Origin: Polaromonas sp.
GTDB taxonomy: Bacteria > Pseudomonadota > Gammaproteobacteria > Burkholderiales > Burkholderiaceae_C
DNA length: 64,000 nucleotides
Assembly (NCBI GenBank): GCA_013297865.1
Contig: JAAFIP010000004.1
Location: forward strand, 1 to 64,000
Reading direction: 5' to 3'
The first letter of the stretch is position 1. The number at the start of each line of letters is the position of its first letter. Of this stretch, positions 32,575-40,890 are shown in pieces. The notes below the pieces were generated by a model. It was not told where the DNA came from. It worked only from the letters and a program-made list of their open reading frames with translations, and did no database searches. The translations under genes and the position numbers were made by a program.

Positions 32575-33327
32575 CTAATGGCTAGCTCTGTCACCGGAAA
32601 TAGGCGAGAGTTCTGCCAGGGCTTCCACGAACTGCGCCGCGCTGGTGAGTCGTTCAACCTCAAGCTCATGTATTTTGGCAGATTCTGGCTTGAAGAAGCT
32701 TATCCATCCGCGATGGTAGAAAGCGAGCGATCCAACTGACAGACTCGCGGAGATGCTTTTCGCTCGCAGGTAGCATCTATTCGGTTTGTCGTCTAAAAGG
32801 CGCTGCAGAACAAGCAACGTGCCACCTCTTCTTCCGATGCGAATTTCGACTCTGAAAGCTGTCCACGGGGATAGTTTGTGTTTAGCGAAGAAGTCCCAAT
32901 CGGGCTTGTATGCTGCGTCCGTCAACCATTGTTGTATCAACTTTATATCCGATGGATCTCGTAACTTAGGTGTGGCAGACATCACCGACGTCTCGCCGCT
33001 TGACACAAATGAATGTTGCCTATTGTCAGTACATGGATGCTTCGGCCAAGGAGGTCCCAGGTCGTCGAAGTACACGCGACTTCCGAACGCGTTCTGATAA
33101 AAGAAAGTTGGTACTCCACACACTGGACAATCGGAGTTTGGAACGACGAAAGTTGCGGCTACGCTGCGGCCGGCTCGGGCGTCTCGTAGCAGGGCGCTGA
33201 AATTGGAGTTTTCACTTCCGCTGGAGGCACGATCCCAAATGCTTCGATCTACCAAGTGACCTTCTACCCAGTGTCGGTCACCATACACGCTCATTCGCCA
33301 GAAGCCGTCGCGCCAAAAGGTTGTCAT
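32575..33327 (-). CDS. Hypothetical protein with CPVC zinc-type motif
   Basis: 250 residues. Residues about 66-101 contain CPVCG (a half zinc ribbon), then VYFDDLGPPWPKHPC, a combination I recall from several unannotated bacterial proteins, suggesting C-x2-C plus H-x-C metal binding. No membrane segment. The N-terminus MTTFWRDGFWRMSVYGDRHWVEGH is rich in aromatic residues and fits a small beta domain. Function unknown; RNA or DNA binding would be a guess. First gene of the same-strand run 32575-30860. Confidence 0.62.
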   Translation of the reverse strand: MTTFWRDGFWRMSVYGDRHWVEGHLVDRSIWDRASSGSENSNFSALLRDARAGRSVAATFVVPNSDCPVCGVPTFFYQNAFGSRVYFDDLGPPWPKHPCTDNRQHSFVSSGETSVMSATPKLRDPSDIKLIQQWLTDAAYKPDWDFFAKHKLSPWTAFRVEIRIGRRGGTLLVLQRLLDDKPNRCYLRAKSISASLSVGSLAFYHRGWISFFKPESAKIHELEVERLTSAAQFVEALAELSPISGDRASH

Positions 33328-33450
33328 CGCTGAGTGCTGTATTACGGAGGACTAGCTTAATATAGACTTCCAAAACAGCAACATATTCTGACAGTTGCTG
33401 CTTAAGCCAGTATTTTTAAAATCGCAAGTCATTGGGTGTATTAGGATTTT

Positions 33451-33680
33451 CTTTGAGTTGTCATTCAGTGTAGGGGTCACCGAACTGTGTGTCAATTGCT
33501 GTCAACATTACAATATAACCGCTACGTTATTAATAGCTGCTCCCGCGGTATTCTAAAGGCTTGGAGGCCTATAAGACTATTGATTTAGTGCTTCCAAATG
33601 CCACCGTGACCAAGTTTGAGCGAAAAACTACCTCCGCAAATGAAAGCGCGCTGATGCGGTGCAGTGCCTGCGCCACCCGA
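33451..33680 (+). repeat. Degenerate ~230-bp direct repeat, copy C
   Basis: Partner of 30595-30825. Its terminal hairpin is GGTGCAG-TGC-CTGCGCC: relative to copy A a T-A pair has become C-G, so the stem is kept by compensating changes. It fills most of the 411-base gap between the CPVC protein and the MmgE/PrpD gene; no gene is seen. Confidence 0.8.
33522..33565 (-). repeat. Interspersed repeat copy 8
   Basis: TTAATAGCTGCTCCCGCGGT then ATTCTAAAGGCTTGGA, within direct repeat C. Confidence 0.85.
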
Positions 33681-33714
33681 TCAGAGCCCCGGGCTCGGGT
33701 GGCGCGGGCACTGC
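33661..33714. repeat. Strong 20-bp-stem hairpin after the MmgE/PrpD gene
   Basis: The arms 33661-33680 and 33695-33714 pair at 19 of 20 positions (GCAGTGCCTG CGCCACCCGA against its complement) with a 14-base GC-rich loop. It lies 25 bases past the stop of the minus-strand gene. There is no T-run, so it is more likely an RNA 3'-end stabiliser or a Rho-type terminator than a classic intrinsic one. Confidence 0.75.
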
Positions 33715-33738
33715 GCCGCAGCAGCGTGCGTTGCTAGT

Positions 33739-35112
33739 TCAAGGCTGCGAAAGCTTAGCAAGTGCAGACACGTTAGCAGCCGCACCCAGCCCCCAGCAAG
33801 CCGCAATCAACGCATTGGCACGCTCAGCCCCCAGCACAGGGTCTACCAGGCTGTGAAACTTGGCTTCCAGCATCGCGTCAGTCAATGGCTTGTTGATCGA
33901 GCCAATCGCATGCTCGACAAACAGATGATGCACCGTGCCGTTGTTCAAGGTGATGGTCACGTCTACCGAGGCCTCGTCGATAGAGTTGTCAACCGTGGCA
34001 GTGACCTTGTCGCGCAGGGCGATGACGTCTGCGCGCTGCACGATGGTGTCGGCATATTCGTCCTCGCCCGCCTGGCCAAACATCAGGCCCGCCGCGCAGG
34101 AGTGGTACACGCTGAATTTGGCCTCCAGGCCGTCGCGCGGGGTTTTTTTGCCCGTCAGCTCCAGCACCAGCGAATGCACTTTCAGCTCCACCTTGGCAAT
34201 GTCTGCGGGCTTGAGGCCATGCAGATTGCGCAGCTGCACGCAGCCGTCGATGCTGGGGTGGATCACGATGCCGCAGGCAAAGGGCTTGTAGCTGTTGAAG
34301 CTGATTTCAAAGCGCTGGCCCAGCTCGCTGGTGATCTCGCTCCAGTCGTTTTTGGTCGAGATGGTTTGCGCCATGCCGCGCGGCGCTTCGATGGCGCGCT
34401 GCGATGCGGTAAAGCCCTGCTGCGCCAAGAGCGCGCTCATCAGGCCTGCGCGGGCCGACGCGCCGGGGTGGAAAGGCTTGGTCATGGTGCCAAACTGCTC
34501 GCGCATGCCAATCGGCTGGCTGGCGGCAATGCCCAGCGCCATCTGCGTGGCCTGCTCTGATAAACCTAGCATGCGGGCGCAGGCCGCAGCCGCGCCCAGC
34601 GTGCCGGTGGAGCCGGTGATGTGCCAGCCGCGGTCGTAATGGTCGGGGTACATCATGTTGCCCACGCGGCAGGCTACGTCAATGCCCAGCACCAGTGCGT
34701 CGATCAGCTGGCGGCCCGATGCGCCAGTGTGCTCGGCCACAGCCAGTAGGGCCGAGGCCACGGGGCCTGCGGGGTGGATGATGGTTTTGAGGTGGGTGTC
34801 GTCAAAGTCAAAGGTGTGCGAGCTGATGCCGTTGACCAGCGCGGCGCTGCACATGTCAAGCTTCTCGCTGCGGCCCAGCACGCTGGCCTGTGGGGCCGAC
34901 TGCAGCACCTGCGCGGCCTTGACAGCAGCGCTGCCTGCCTCGTGGTGTGCTGCGCCAATGGCGCAGCCCAGCCAGTTAAGGAAGGTGCGGTGGGCCTCGT
35001 GGTCTACCGCATCGCTCCAGCCGCGGCTGGGGTGGGCGGCGGCCAGATGGGCGAGCAGGGCGGTGACGGGGGGAGCGTTGTGGTCAGCTTTGACCTGGGT
35101 ATTGCGTGCCAT
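33739..35112 (-). CDS. MmgE/PrpD family protein
   Basis: 457 residues, full-length MmgE/PrpD. The first domain carries the conserved NGISSHTFDFDDTH and HPAGPVASALLA segments; the second holds SYKPFACGIVIHPSID and the dimer part. The family includes 2-methylcitrate dehydratase and cis-aconitate decarboxylase, but most members have unknown substrates. It is followed upstream by a Bug-type receptor gene on the same strand, so the substrate may be an imported carboxylic acid. Confidence 0.88.
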   Translation of the reverse strand: MARNTQVKADHNAPPVTALLAHLAAAHPSRGWSDAVDHEAHRTFLNWLGCAIGAAHHEAGSAAVKAAQVLQSAPQASVLGRSEKLDMCSAALVNGISSHTFDFDDTHLKTIIHPAGPVASALLAVAEHTGASGRQLIDALVLGIDVACRVGNMMYPDHYDRGWHITGSTGTLGAAAACARMLGLSEQATQMALGIAASQPIGMREQFGTMTKPFHPGASARAGLMSALLAQQGFTASQRAIEAPRGMAQTISTKNDWSEITSELGQRFEISFNSYKPFACGIVIHPSIDGCVQLRNLHGLKPADIAKVELKVHSLVLELTGKKTPRDGLEAKFSVYHSCAAGLMFGQAGEDEYADTIVQRADVIALRDKVTATVDNSIDEASVDVTITLNNGTVHHLFVEHAIGSINKPLTDAMLEAKFHSLVDPVLGAERANALIAACWGLGAAANVSALAKLSQP

Positions 35113-35126
35113 AAGATAAGTGTTGT

Positions 35127-35170
35127 ACTATTGTTTTAATAGCTGCCCCCGCGATATTCTATTGGGCTGG
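35127..35170 (-). repeat. Interspersed repeat copy 9
   Basis: TTTTAATAGCTGCCCCCGCG then ATATTCTATTGGGCTGG, between the Bug receptor stop and the MmgE/PrpD start. Confidence 0.92.
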
Positions 35171-35192
35171 CAGCATATTATGTGTTGGAAAA

Positions 35193-36179
35193 TCAATTTT
35201 CTATTTCAATTTTTCGCTCTTTCACCACACGTAGGTAGCGCGCAAAATCAGCCGCTACAAAGGCCGCAAACTGCTCGGTGCTCATGGGCATCAGTTCCAC
35301 GGCTTCGGCGCTCAGGCGCTGTTTCAGATCGGGCATGGCCAGCGCTTTTTGCAGTTCGTCATGCACGCGCTTGACGATGTCGCCAGGCAGCTTGGCGGGG
35401 CCAAACAGGCCATACCACTGCATGCCGTCAAAGCCCTTGTAGCCCAGCTCGGCCATCGTGGGCACCTCGGGAAAGTTGGGGTGGCGTTTAGGGCCTGTGA
35501 CGGCCAGCGGGCGAAACTTGCCTGCGCGGATCTGCGGCGTGGCGGCCGCCAGGCTGGGCATCATGGCCTGGGTGGAGCCGCTGAGCATGTCGGTAATGGC
35601 TGGTGCAATGCCGCGGTAGGGCACATGCACAGCAAAGATGCCTGCCGCGTCCTTGAACTGCTCCATCGCCAAGTGGGTGAGCGAGCCCTGACCAGCAGAG
35701 CCGTAGCTGATTTTGCCGACATTCTTTTTGGCGTAGTCGACAAACTCCTTGACGCTGTTGGCAGGCAGGCCGACGGGCACGATCAGCACATTGGGGGTGC
35801 CGCCAATCATGCCGATGGGGGTGAAGTCTTTGATCGGGTCGTAGCGCAGCTTGCGCGAGGCCGGGCTGGTGGCGTGCGTGGCTACATAGCCTTCCATCAG
35901 GGTGTAGCCATCGGGCGCTGCGCGCTGCACCGTCTCCGATGCTATCGCGCCGCCGCCGCCGCTGATGTTGTCTACCACCAGGTTCTGCCCCAGGCCACGG
36001 CTGATGCGCTCGGCCACGTTGCGGGCAATCATGTCGGCGCCGCCGCCAGCGGCCACCGGCACGATCAGCTTGATGGGCTTGTTGGGGTAGGGCTGCGCCA
36101 GGCTGGAGCCTGCTACATAAAACGTAGCTGCCAGTGCAATGAAAAATTGGACTACAGGCTGATGGGCTATTATTTTCAT
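35193..36179 (-). CDS. Bug-family tripartite tricarboxylate-type solute-binding protein
   Basis: 328 residues: signal peptide (1-28, ending SSLA) and the Bug/TctC fold (YPNKPIKLIVPVAAGGGADMIAR at the start, then DNISGGGGAIASE, the ligand-carboxylate loop). Periplasmic receptor for small carboxylates. No TctA/TctB membrane genes lie nearby, as is common for Bug receptors in Burkholderiales. It is paired with the MmgE/PrpD gene 80 bases downstream. The signal-peptide core (FFIALAATFYVAG) faintly resembles the repeat-derived peptides, but its DNA is too diverged to claim. Confidence 0.9.
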   Translation of the reverse strand: MKIIAHQPVVQFFIALAATFYVAGSSLAQPYPNKPIKLIVPVAAGGGADMIARNVAERISRGLGQNLVVDNISGGGGAIASETVQRAAPDGYTLMEGYVATHATSPASRKLRYDPIKDFTPIGMIGGTPNVLIVPVGLPANSVKEFVDYAKKNVGKISYGSAGQGSLTHLAMEQFKDAAGIFAVHVPYRGIAPAITDMLSGSTQAMMPSLAAATPQIRAGKFRPLAVTGPKRHPNFPEVPTMAELGYKGFDGMQWYGLFGPAKLPGDIVKRVHDELQKALAMPDLKQRLSAEAVELMPMSTEQFAAFVAADFARYLRVVKERKIEIEN

Positions 36180-36289
36180 GAATGTCTCCGGTGGGCATAC
36201 GCCAAGCCACTATTGTGCTGCGCCGCAGGCCAGCGCTCATGCGTAGAAGTACGCAGGCTGGCGCTCTACGGGGCGCGTTCGGCGCAGTG

Positions 36290-37165
36290 TTAACCCTGAG
36301 CCACGGGCAGATCGGGCCGGTTGCTCCACTGGCTCCAGCTGCCCGCAAACAGGCTGCTGGCGGGATAGCCCGCAATGGCCATGGCCAGTACATTGGGCAC
36401 GGCGCTGACACCGCTGCCGCAGTGGTGAATCACTTGCGCTGCATCGTGCCCTGCCAGCAGCGCGTCAAACTCTGCGCGCAGCACGGCCGCGGGCTTGAAC
36501 AGGCCATCCGCGCCGATATTGGTGTTGAAGGGTCGGTTCAGCGCGCCGGGGATGTGGCCGGCAACCGGGTCCAGCGGCTCCACCTCGCCACGAAAGCGCG
36601 CTGCGGCCCGCGCGTCGATGATGGCGTGGCTTGCGCTGCGCATGGCTTGGGCTACGCTGTCGATATCGGCCAGCGCATAGGCCGCTGGCGCAAGCGGGTA
36701 GGCCGGCAGGGACAGGTCTGCAGTCAATGGCTGCTCGCCACGGGCCAGCGCGCCGCCTGCGGCCTGCCAGGCCTGCAGGCCACCGTCCAGCACAGCCACG
36801 CGGCTGTGGCCACACCACTGCAGCATCCACCACGCGCGCCCTGCAAAGTTCACGCCATTGCGGTCCATCACCACCACCTGTGTGTCGGGCCGGACGCCCA
36901 CCGCGCCCAGCCACTGGGCAAACTTCTGCCGCGCGGGCAGCGGGTGCCGCCCGCCAGAGGCGGTGTCTTGCGCGCCTGTTTTGTCGCTGAGCTGTGTGTC
37001 CAGGTGCACATAGTGGGCGCCTGCGATGTGCGCCTGGGCAAAGGCTGCCGTGCCTGCGGCAGCATCCGTCAGGTCAAAGCTGCAGTCCCAAATGTGCAGC
37101 GGGGCTGCGCTGGTCTGCAGGGCTTGCAGCTGGGCGACGGAGATGAGGGTGGAATAGGTGGTCAT
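36290..37165 (-). CDS. Thiosulfate/3-mercaptopyruvate sulfurtransferase
   Basis: 291 residues with two rhodanese domains (about 5-130 and 165-285). The active-site loop HHCGSGVSA has catalytic C249; CGSGV is the 3-mercaptopyruvate sulfurtransferase type. Transfers sulfane sulfur to thiophilic acceptors such as cyanide or thioredoxin. The enzyme lacks a signal peptide and is cytoplasmic. It stands alone, 110 bases upstream of the Bug gene on the same strand. Confidence 0.9.
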   Translation of the reverse strand: MTTYSTLISVAQLQALQTSAAPLHIWDCSFDLTDAAAGTAAFAQAHIAGAHYVHLDTQLSDKTGAQDTASGGRHPLPARQKFAQWLGAVGVRPDTQVVVMDRNGVNFAGRAWWMLQWCGHSRVAVLDGGLQAWQAAGGALARGEQPLTADLSLPAYPLAPAAYALADIDSVAQAMRSASHAIIDARAAARFRGEVEPLDPVAGHIPGALNRPFNTNIGADGLFKPAAVLRAEFDALLAGHDAAQVIHHCGSGVSAVPNVLAMAIAGYPASSLFAGSWSQWSNRPDLPVAQG

Positions 37166-37332
37166 GGTGGCGGGTGGGGTGGGGAAAAGTGATTGTGCAG
37201 GGCGTGAGACGCTGGCTTAAAACATTTCGTAACGTTTGGGGACTTGTGTTTTACACATGAATTATCGTTTTACAGCGTCGGAGACTCTTTTTTTCGAGGG
37301 CGGCGACGCTCTCACAACCTCAAGGTGGTGTT

Positions 37333-38148
37333 ATGAAAACTGTTATTTTGTCTCAATCTCAACGGTTGCTCTGTCTGGGTGCTTTGCTGGGCTCTGGCCT
37401 GCTGCTCAGCGCATGTGGGGGTGGCGAGAGCGCTACGGTGGTGGGTGCTGCGGGCGCCAATGGCGTGAGCATCGCGGTGCGCACCACACCCGAGCAGGCA
37501 GGTGCCAACTGCGCCTCGGGCGGCAGCAAGATCCAGGCGGGTGCAGATGCCAACAGCGACGGCGCTTTGCAGGACAGCGAAGTTAGCTCCACCGCCTACG
37601 CCTGTAATGGCGTGAATGGCACGGTCGGCCTGACCGGGCCTGCAGGAGCAACGGGCACGACAGGGTTGACGGGTGCTGCGGGTCCACAAGGGCCTGCGGG
37701 GGCTGCTGGGGCTACAGGCCCGGCAGGTGCAACCGGCGCTCAGGGTGCGACAGGGGCGCAAGGCCCTGCCGGTCCACAGGGGCCTGCGGGTGCTACGGGA
37801 GCGACCGGAGCGGCAGGCGCTACAGGCGCTACAGGTGCAACCGGCACTACAGGTGCACCCGGTGCCCCAGGTGCTACTGGCGCAACTGGTGCGCAAGGTG
37901 CCGCAGGTGCCAGCGTGGCGGTAGAGGTCTGTACAGTACCTGTCAGCGATATAGATCCTCTGGCCGCAGCGTGTGGATTCCAAGGTGGTGTGCTGGTGGT
38001 CACCGGTCCCAACGATGGAAGCGGGTTGCCAGAATTGAAGCTCAGCTCTACCTACTCGGTGTGCAACAGACTTGAAGGTGTCCCAGTAGTCACCGCCAAC
38101 CCTGTAAGCAAAGATGGAATACCTTATTTCTGCCCACGCTTGAAGTAA
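37333..38148 (+). CDS. Collagen-like repeat lipoprotein
   Basis: 271 residues: lipoprotein signal (lipobox SAC near residue 28), a Cys/Gly module ([21 protein letters not shown] then [15 protein letters not shown]) typical of DUF7151-like domains, then 33 uninterrupted G-x-y triplets (about residues 97-195; GPA, GAT, GAQ types), and a C-terminal globular part with Cys pairs. A surface rod or stalk is likely. The coding repeat is Thr/Ala/Pro-rich without hydroxylation signals, as in bacterial collagens. AAGGTGG precedes the start. Triplet number may vary by slippage. Confidence 0.85.
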   Translation: MKTVILSQSQRLLCLGALLGSGLLLSACGGGESATVVGAAGANGVSIAVRTTPEQAGANCASGGSKIQAGADANSDGALQDSEVSSTAYACNGVNGTVGLTGPAGATGTTGLTGAAGPQGPAGAAGATGPAGATGAQGATGAQGPAGPQGPAGATGATGAAGATGATGATGTTGAPGAPGATGATGAQGAAGASVAVEVCTVPVSDIDPLAAACGFQGGVLVVTGPNDGSGLPELKLSSTYSVCNRLEGVPVVTANPVSKDGIPYFCPRLK

Positions 38149-38169
38149 TAGTGGTCGCTGTAGTGGTGC

Positions 38170-39048
38170 TCAAAGCTCCTCATGCGGTGCTTTGGGAACC
38201 GCCCTGCTCCTGAGCACTGTCGCGGCGATACCGCTCGCCATGATCACTGCCATCCCGGCCCAGGCCAGGGGTGGCAGTTTGTCGTTGAAGAGCAGCACAC
38301 TGGCCAGCGCGCCAAACACAATGCCGCTGTACTGCAGATTGGCCACCACCAGGGTGGCACCTGAAGCGTAGGCGCGGGTCATGCACAGCTGGCCTAGCGA
38401 GGCGAGAATGCCAATCGGCACAATCCACACCGCATGCTGCCAGCTCCACGGCGACAGGCCCTTGACGGTCATCGCCAGGCCGCCCAGCACACAGGACGCC
38501 ACGGCAAAGTAAAACACCACCCGCGCCTCAGGCTCGCCAGCGCGTGACAGCGCCGTCACCTGCAGATACGCCAGCGCGGCCGTCATGCCCGAGAGCAGGC
38601 CAATCAGGCCTGGCCAGGCTTGGTTTTGGTCAAAGGCTGGGCGCAGCACCATCACCACTCCCGCAAAGCCCGCCAGCACGGTGGCCAGCAGCCAGCCGGG
38701 CTTTTCGCCGCGCCCATACAGTAGCGCGCCGCCCACCAAAAAGGCCGCCACCCAGACGCTGCTCATGTAGTTGAGCGTCATGGCGGTGGCCAGCGGCAAA
38801 TAGCTGATGGCATAAAACCAGCCGCCCAGTGACACCACGCCAATCACACTGCGCCACAGATGCATGCCAGGCACCGCAGTGCCAAACCCCACACCCGAGC
38901 TGCGCACCCAGATGCCCACAAAAATGATGCTGACCAAGCCCCGGTAGCACACCAGCTCGGCAGCGCTGTAATGCGCCGATGCGTATTTGACACACACGCC
39001 CATCAGCGCGAATAAAAACGAGGCGACCACCATCCACAGAGCTTGCAT
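38170..39048 (-). CDS. EamA/DMT-family transporter
   Basis: 292 residues with ten predicted membrane helices arranged as two EamA repeats (about 1-135 and 145-285), the fold of drug/metabolite exporters such as RhaT/YdcZ relatives. The substrate cannot be told from sequence. It is convergent with the collagen-like gene (21 bases apart), and an interspersed repeat lies directly upstream. Confidence 0.88.
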   Translation of the reverse strand: MQALWMVVASFLFALMGVCVKYASAHYSAAELVCYRGLVSIIFVGIWVRSSGVGFGTAVPGMHLWRSVIGVVSLGGWFYAISYLPLATAMTLNYMSSVWVAAFLVGGALLYGRGEKPGWLLATVLAGFAGVVMVLRPAFDQNQAWPGLIGLLSGMTAALAYLQVTALSRAGEPEARVVFYFAVASCVLGGLAMTVKGLSPWSWQHAVWIVPIGILASLGQLCMTRAYASGATLVVANLQYSGIVFGALASVLLFNDKLPPLAWAGMAVIMASGIAATVLRSRAVPKAPHEEL

Positions 39049-39078
39049 AGGCCTATTCTAAGGGCCAAATAGGCCCCC

Positions 39079-39120
39079 AAGCCAATAGAATATCGCGGGA
39101 GCAGCTATAGAAAATGTAGC
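39079..39120 (+). repeat. Interspersed repeat copy 10
   Basis: AAGCCAATAGAATATCGCGG then GAGCAGCTATAGAAAATGTAGC, between the EamA transporter and the large lipoprotein gene. Confidence 0.95.
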
Positions 39121-39248
39121 GCTCAAACCTCCTTGGAATTTTCGTGATGTATTTATCGTTGTCGATCACGATGAATGAAAAGCGGAAATTTGTCACTGAA
39201 ATCGCGTGTATGCTGGGAACTGCGAGTCACAACATCAAGGTAACTTCC

Positions 39249-40751
39249 ATGAAAATCAATACATTACACAAATTACGGCTTAGGGCGGACGTGTTCAAAA
39301 CCGCCATCGCTGCTTTCTGCTTGTCAGCATTGGTGGCGTGTGGTGGAGGGGGCGGTGGCACAAGTCCTGAGCCTGTGCCAGCAGCGCAGAAAAGCCCTAC
39401 CAGCCTGTCTGGCACCGTGCAAGACGGTGCAGGCAAACCGGTGGCTGGAGCGTCGATTTCTGCAGCTGGCCAGAGCGCGACGACAGGCTCAGACGGGCGT
39501 TTTGCACTCACCCTGTCAGCTGGCACGTCGACGATCGTGTTGGTGAAAAAGCCTGACTTTGCCACCAATGCCAAAGAAGCCGTGGTGGACGAAGGCACCA
39601 GCGTCAACATGGCTATCACGCTGTTTGCCGACCAGGTGAAAACCACGTTTGCAGCCGCTGCAGGTGCCAGCATTGCAGTCAACGGCGCGCAAGTGGTGAT
39701 TCCAGTCAACGCCATCCAGACGGCACAGGGTGCCAACTACACAGGCACGGTTAGCGTTGGGGCGAGTTACTACAACCCAGACACTGTCGCTGGTGTTCAG
39801 GCGTTTTCTGCGCCTTACACAGGCACGGATGCGGGTGTCGAGTCCTCACTGATCAGCATGGGGGTGATTGAAGTGAAGCTGACTGATTCTGCAGGCAACC
39901 CGCTGCAACTGAAGACAGGCCAAAACGCAACCTTGACCTACCCTGCCAGCAGCACCTCCAGCGGCACCAGCGTGCCGATGTGGTTTTATGACGAGGCAGC
40001 GAAAATCTGGGTGCGCGAAGGCACTGCGACCAAGCAAGCCAACGGCACGTTCCAGGGTACTGTGAGCCACTTCACCCAATGGAATGCAGACTACAAAGGA
40101 GTCAATGCAAGTTTAGTGGGATGCTTCCGCGATGTCGCTGGCAATGTAGTGAGCAAAGTAGGAACTATCATCTTGCGCGGTACCGGTTGGCAAATATCGC
40201 TCCCTGGCAGCAACTCAGACGGAAATTTCACGTTGTTGCGTATACCCGCTCAGATGCCTTTGGAGCTGGTCTCTGCACTTAATCCACCCAGTTTCAGCCC
40301 CGTGGCTATCGCCCCATTGGCAGCGGGCGAGCAACGACAATTGCCGTGTACCACGGCCAAGCAACTGACCATAACAACCGGCTTGACGTATAGCTTCCCT
40401 GCCACTAACTTTGTGCCTCCACCTACATTACCACCCGTAACTGCATCTCCTTTTGCGGGTAATTACACGGGCAGCTTCACAGGCGTTGAAGTCGGCACTT
40501 TCTCGGTGACAATTAATGCACAAGGCGCTGTAACCGGCAGTGCCGTATCTACAACATACAACGGGCTGGTCTCTGCCGTCAGCGGCAATGTGCAGGGCAA
40601 TGGCGCGCTGAGCTTGACTGCTAGCGGCTCTGCAGGCGCAGCCAATTTCTCAGGCAGTATCAGTTCAGCGGGAGCCATCAGTGGCACCTGGCAATACGCC
40701 AGCGGTTCAGGCTTAACCGGAGGCGGCACGTTTACGGGCGCGCGAAACTAG
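39249..40751 (+). CDS. Large lipoprotein with carboxypeptidase-regulatory-like domain
   Basis: About 500 residues. Lipobox LVAC followed by GGGGGGT; then a CarboxypepD_reg-like beta domain (SLSGTVQDGAGKPVAGASIS), a middle region with EGTATKQANGTFQGTVSHFTQW and a Ser/Gly-rich C-terminal beta repeat (GSISSAGAISGTW). Probably surface-exposed. ATG 39249 is chosen because AAGG lies 8 bases upstream and the lipoprotein signal starts there; ATG 39144 would bury it. Followed by a strong terminator. No enzymatic motif was seen. Confidence 0.78.
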   Translation: MKINTLHKLRLRADVFKTAIAAFCLSALVACGGGGGGTSPEPVPAAQKSPTSLSGTVQDGAGKPVAGASISAAGQSATTGSDGRFALTLSAGTSTIVLVKKPDFATNAKEAVVDEGTSVNMAITLFADQVKTTFAAAAGASIAVNGAQVVIPVNAIQTAQGANYTGTVSVGASYYNPDTVAGVQAFSAPYTGTDAGVESSLISMGVIEVKLTDSAGNPLQLKTGQNATLTYPASSTSSGTSVPMWFYDEAAKIWVREGTATKQANGTFQGTVSHFTQWNADYKGVNASLVGCFRDVAGNVVSKVGTIILRGTGWQISLPGSNSDGNFTLLRIPAQMPLELVSALNPPSFSPVAIAPLAAGEQRQLPCTTAKQLTITTGLTYSFPATNFVPPPTLPPVTASPFAGNYTGSFTGVEVGTFSVTINAQGAVTGSAVSTTYNGLVSAVSGNVQGNGALSLTASGSAGAANFSGSISSAGAISGTWQYASGSGLTGGGTFTGARN

Positions 40752-40775
40752 ACCCCAGCGAGTTACTTTCGCTGC

Positions 40776-40810
40776 AAGCCCTTCAGACGATGCGCTGAAG
40801 GGCTTTTTTA
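40776..40810 (+). terminator. Intrinsic terminator of the large lipoprotein gene
   Basis: Stem AAGCCCTTCAG / CTGAAGGGCTT with an 8-base loop, followed by TTTTT. Confidence 0.92.
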
Positions 40811-40838
40811 ATGCCAATACACGTAGAAATCGGCCCCC

Positions 40839-40880
40839 AAGCCAATAGAATATCGCGGGAGCAGCTATTGAAAGTGTAGC
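40839..40880 (+). repeat. Interspersed repeat copy 11
   Basis: AAGCCAATAGAATATCGCGG then GAGCAGCTATTGAAAGTGTAGC. The 19 bases before it (ATCGGCCCCCAAGCC-type) also resemble those of copy 10. Confidence 0.95.
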
Positions 40881-40890
40881 AAATCTGAGT

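Noticed and set aside
30595-33680. Idea that the accessory genes are integron cassettes with attC sites
   Set aside because: A few 7-mers match the core-site pattern (for example near 31884 and 31917), but no integrase gene is present, the pairs are in the wrong order for attC, and the repeats do not fold as attC hairpins.
36100-36150. Bug-receptor signal peptide as another repeat-derived leader
   Set aside because: The peptide resembles IAAP-type leaders, but the DNA matches the repeat at only about 22 of 38 positions, near what signal-peptide composition alone gives.
37640-37920. Minus-strand Pro/Ala-rich frames opposite the collagen-like repeat
   Set aside because: They are the mirror of the G-x-y tract; the plus strand has the lipoprotein signal and ribosome site.
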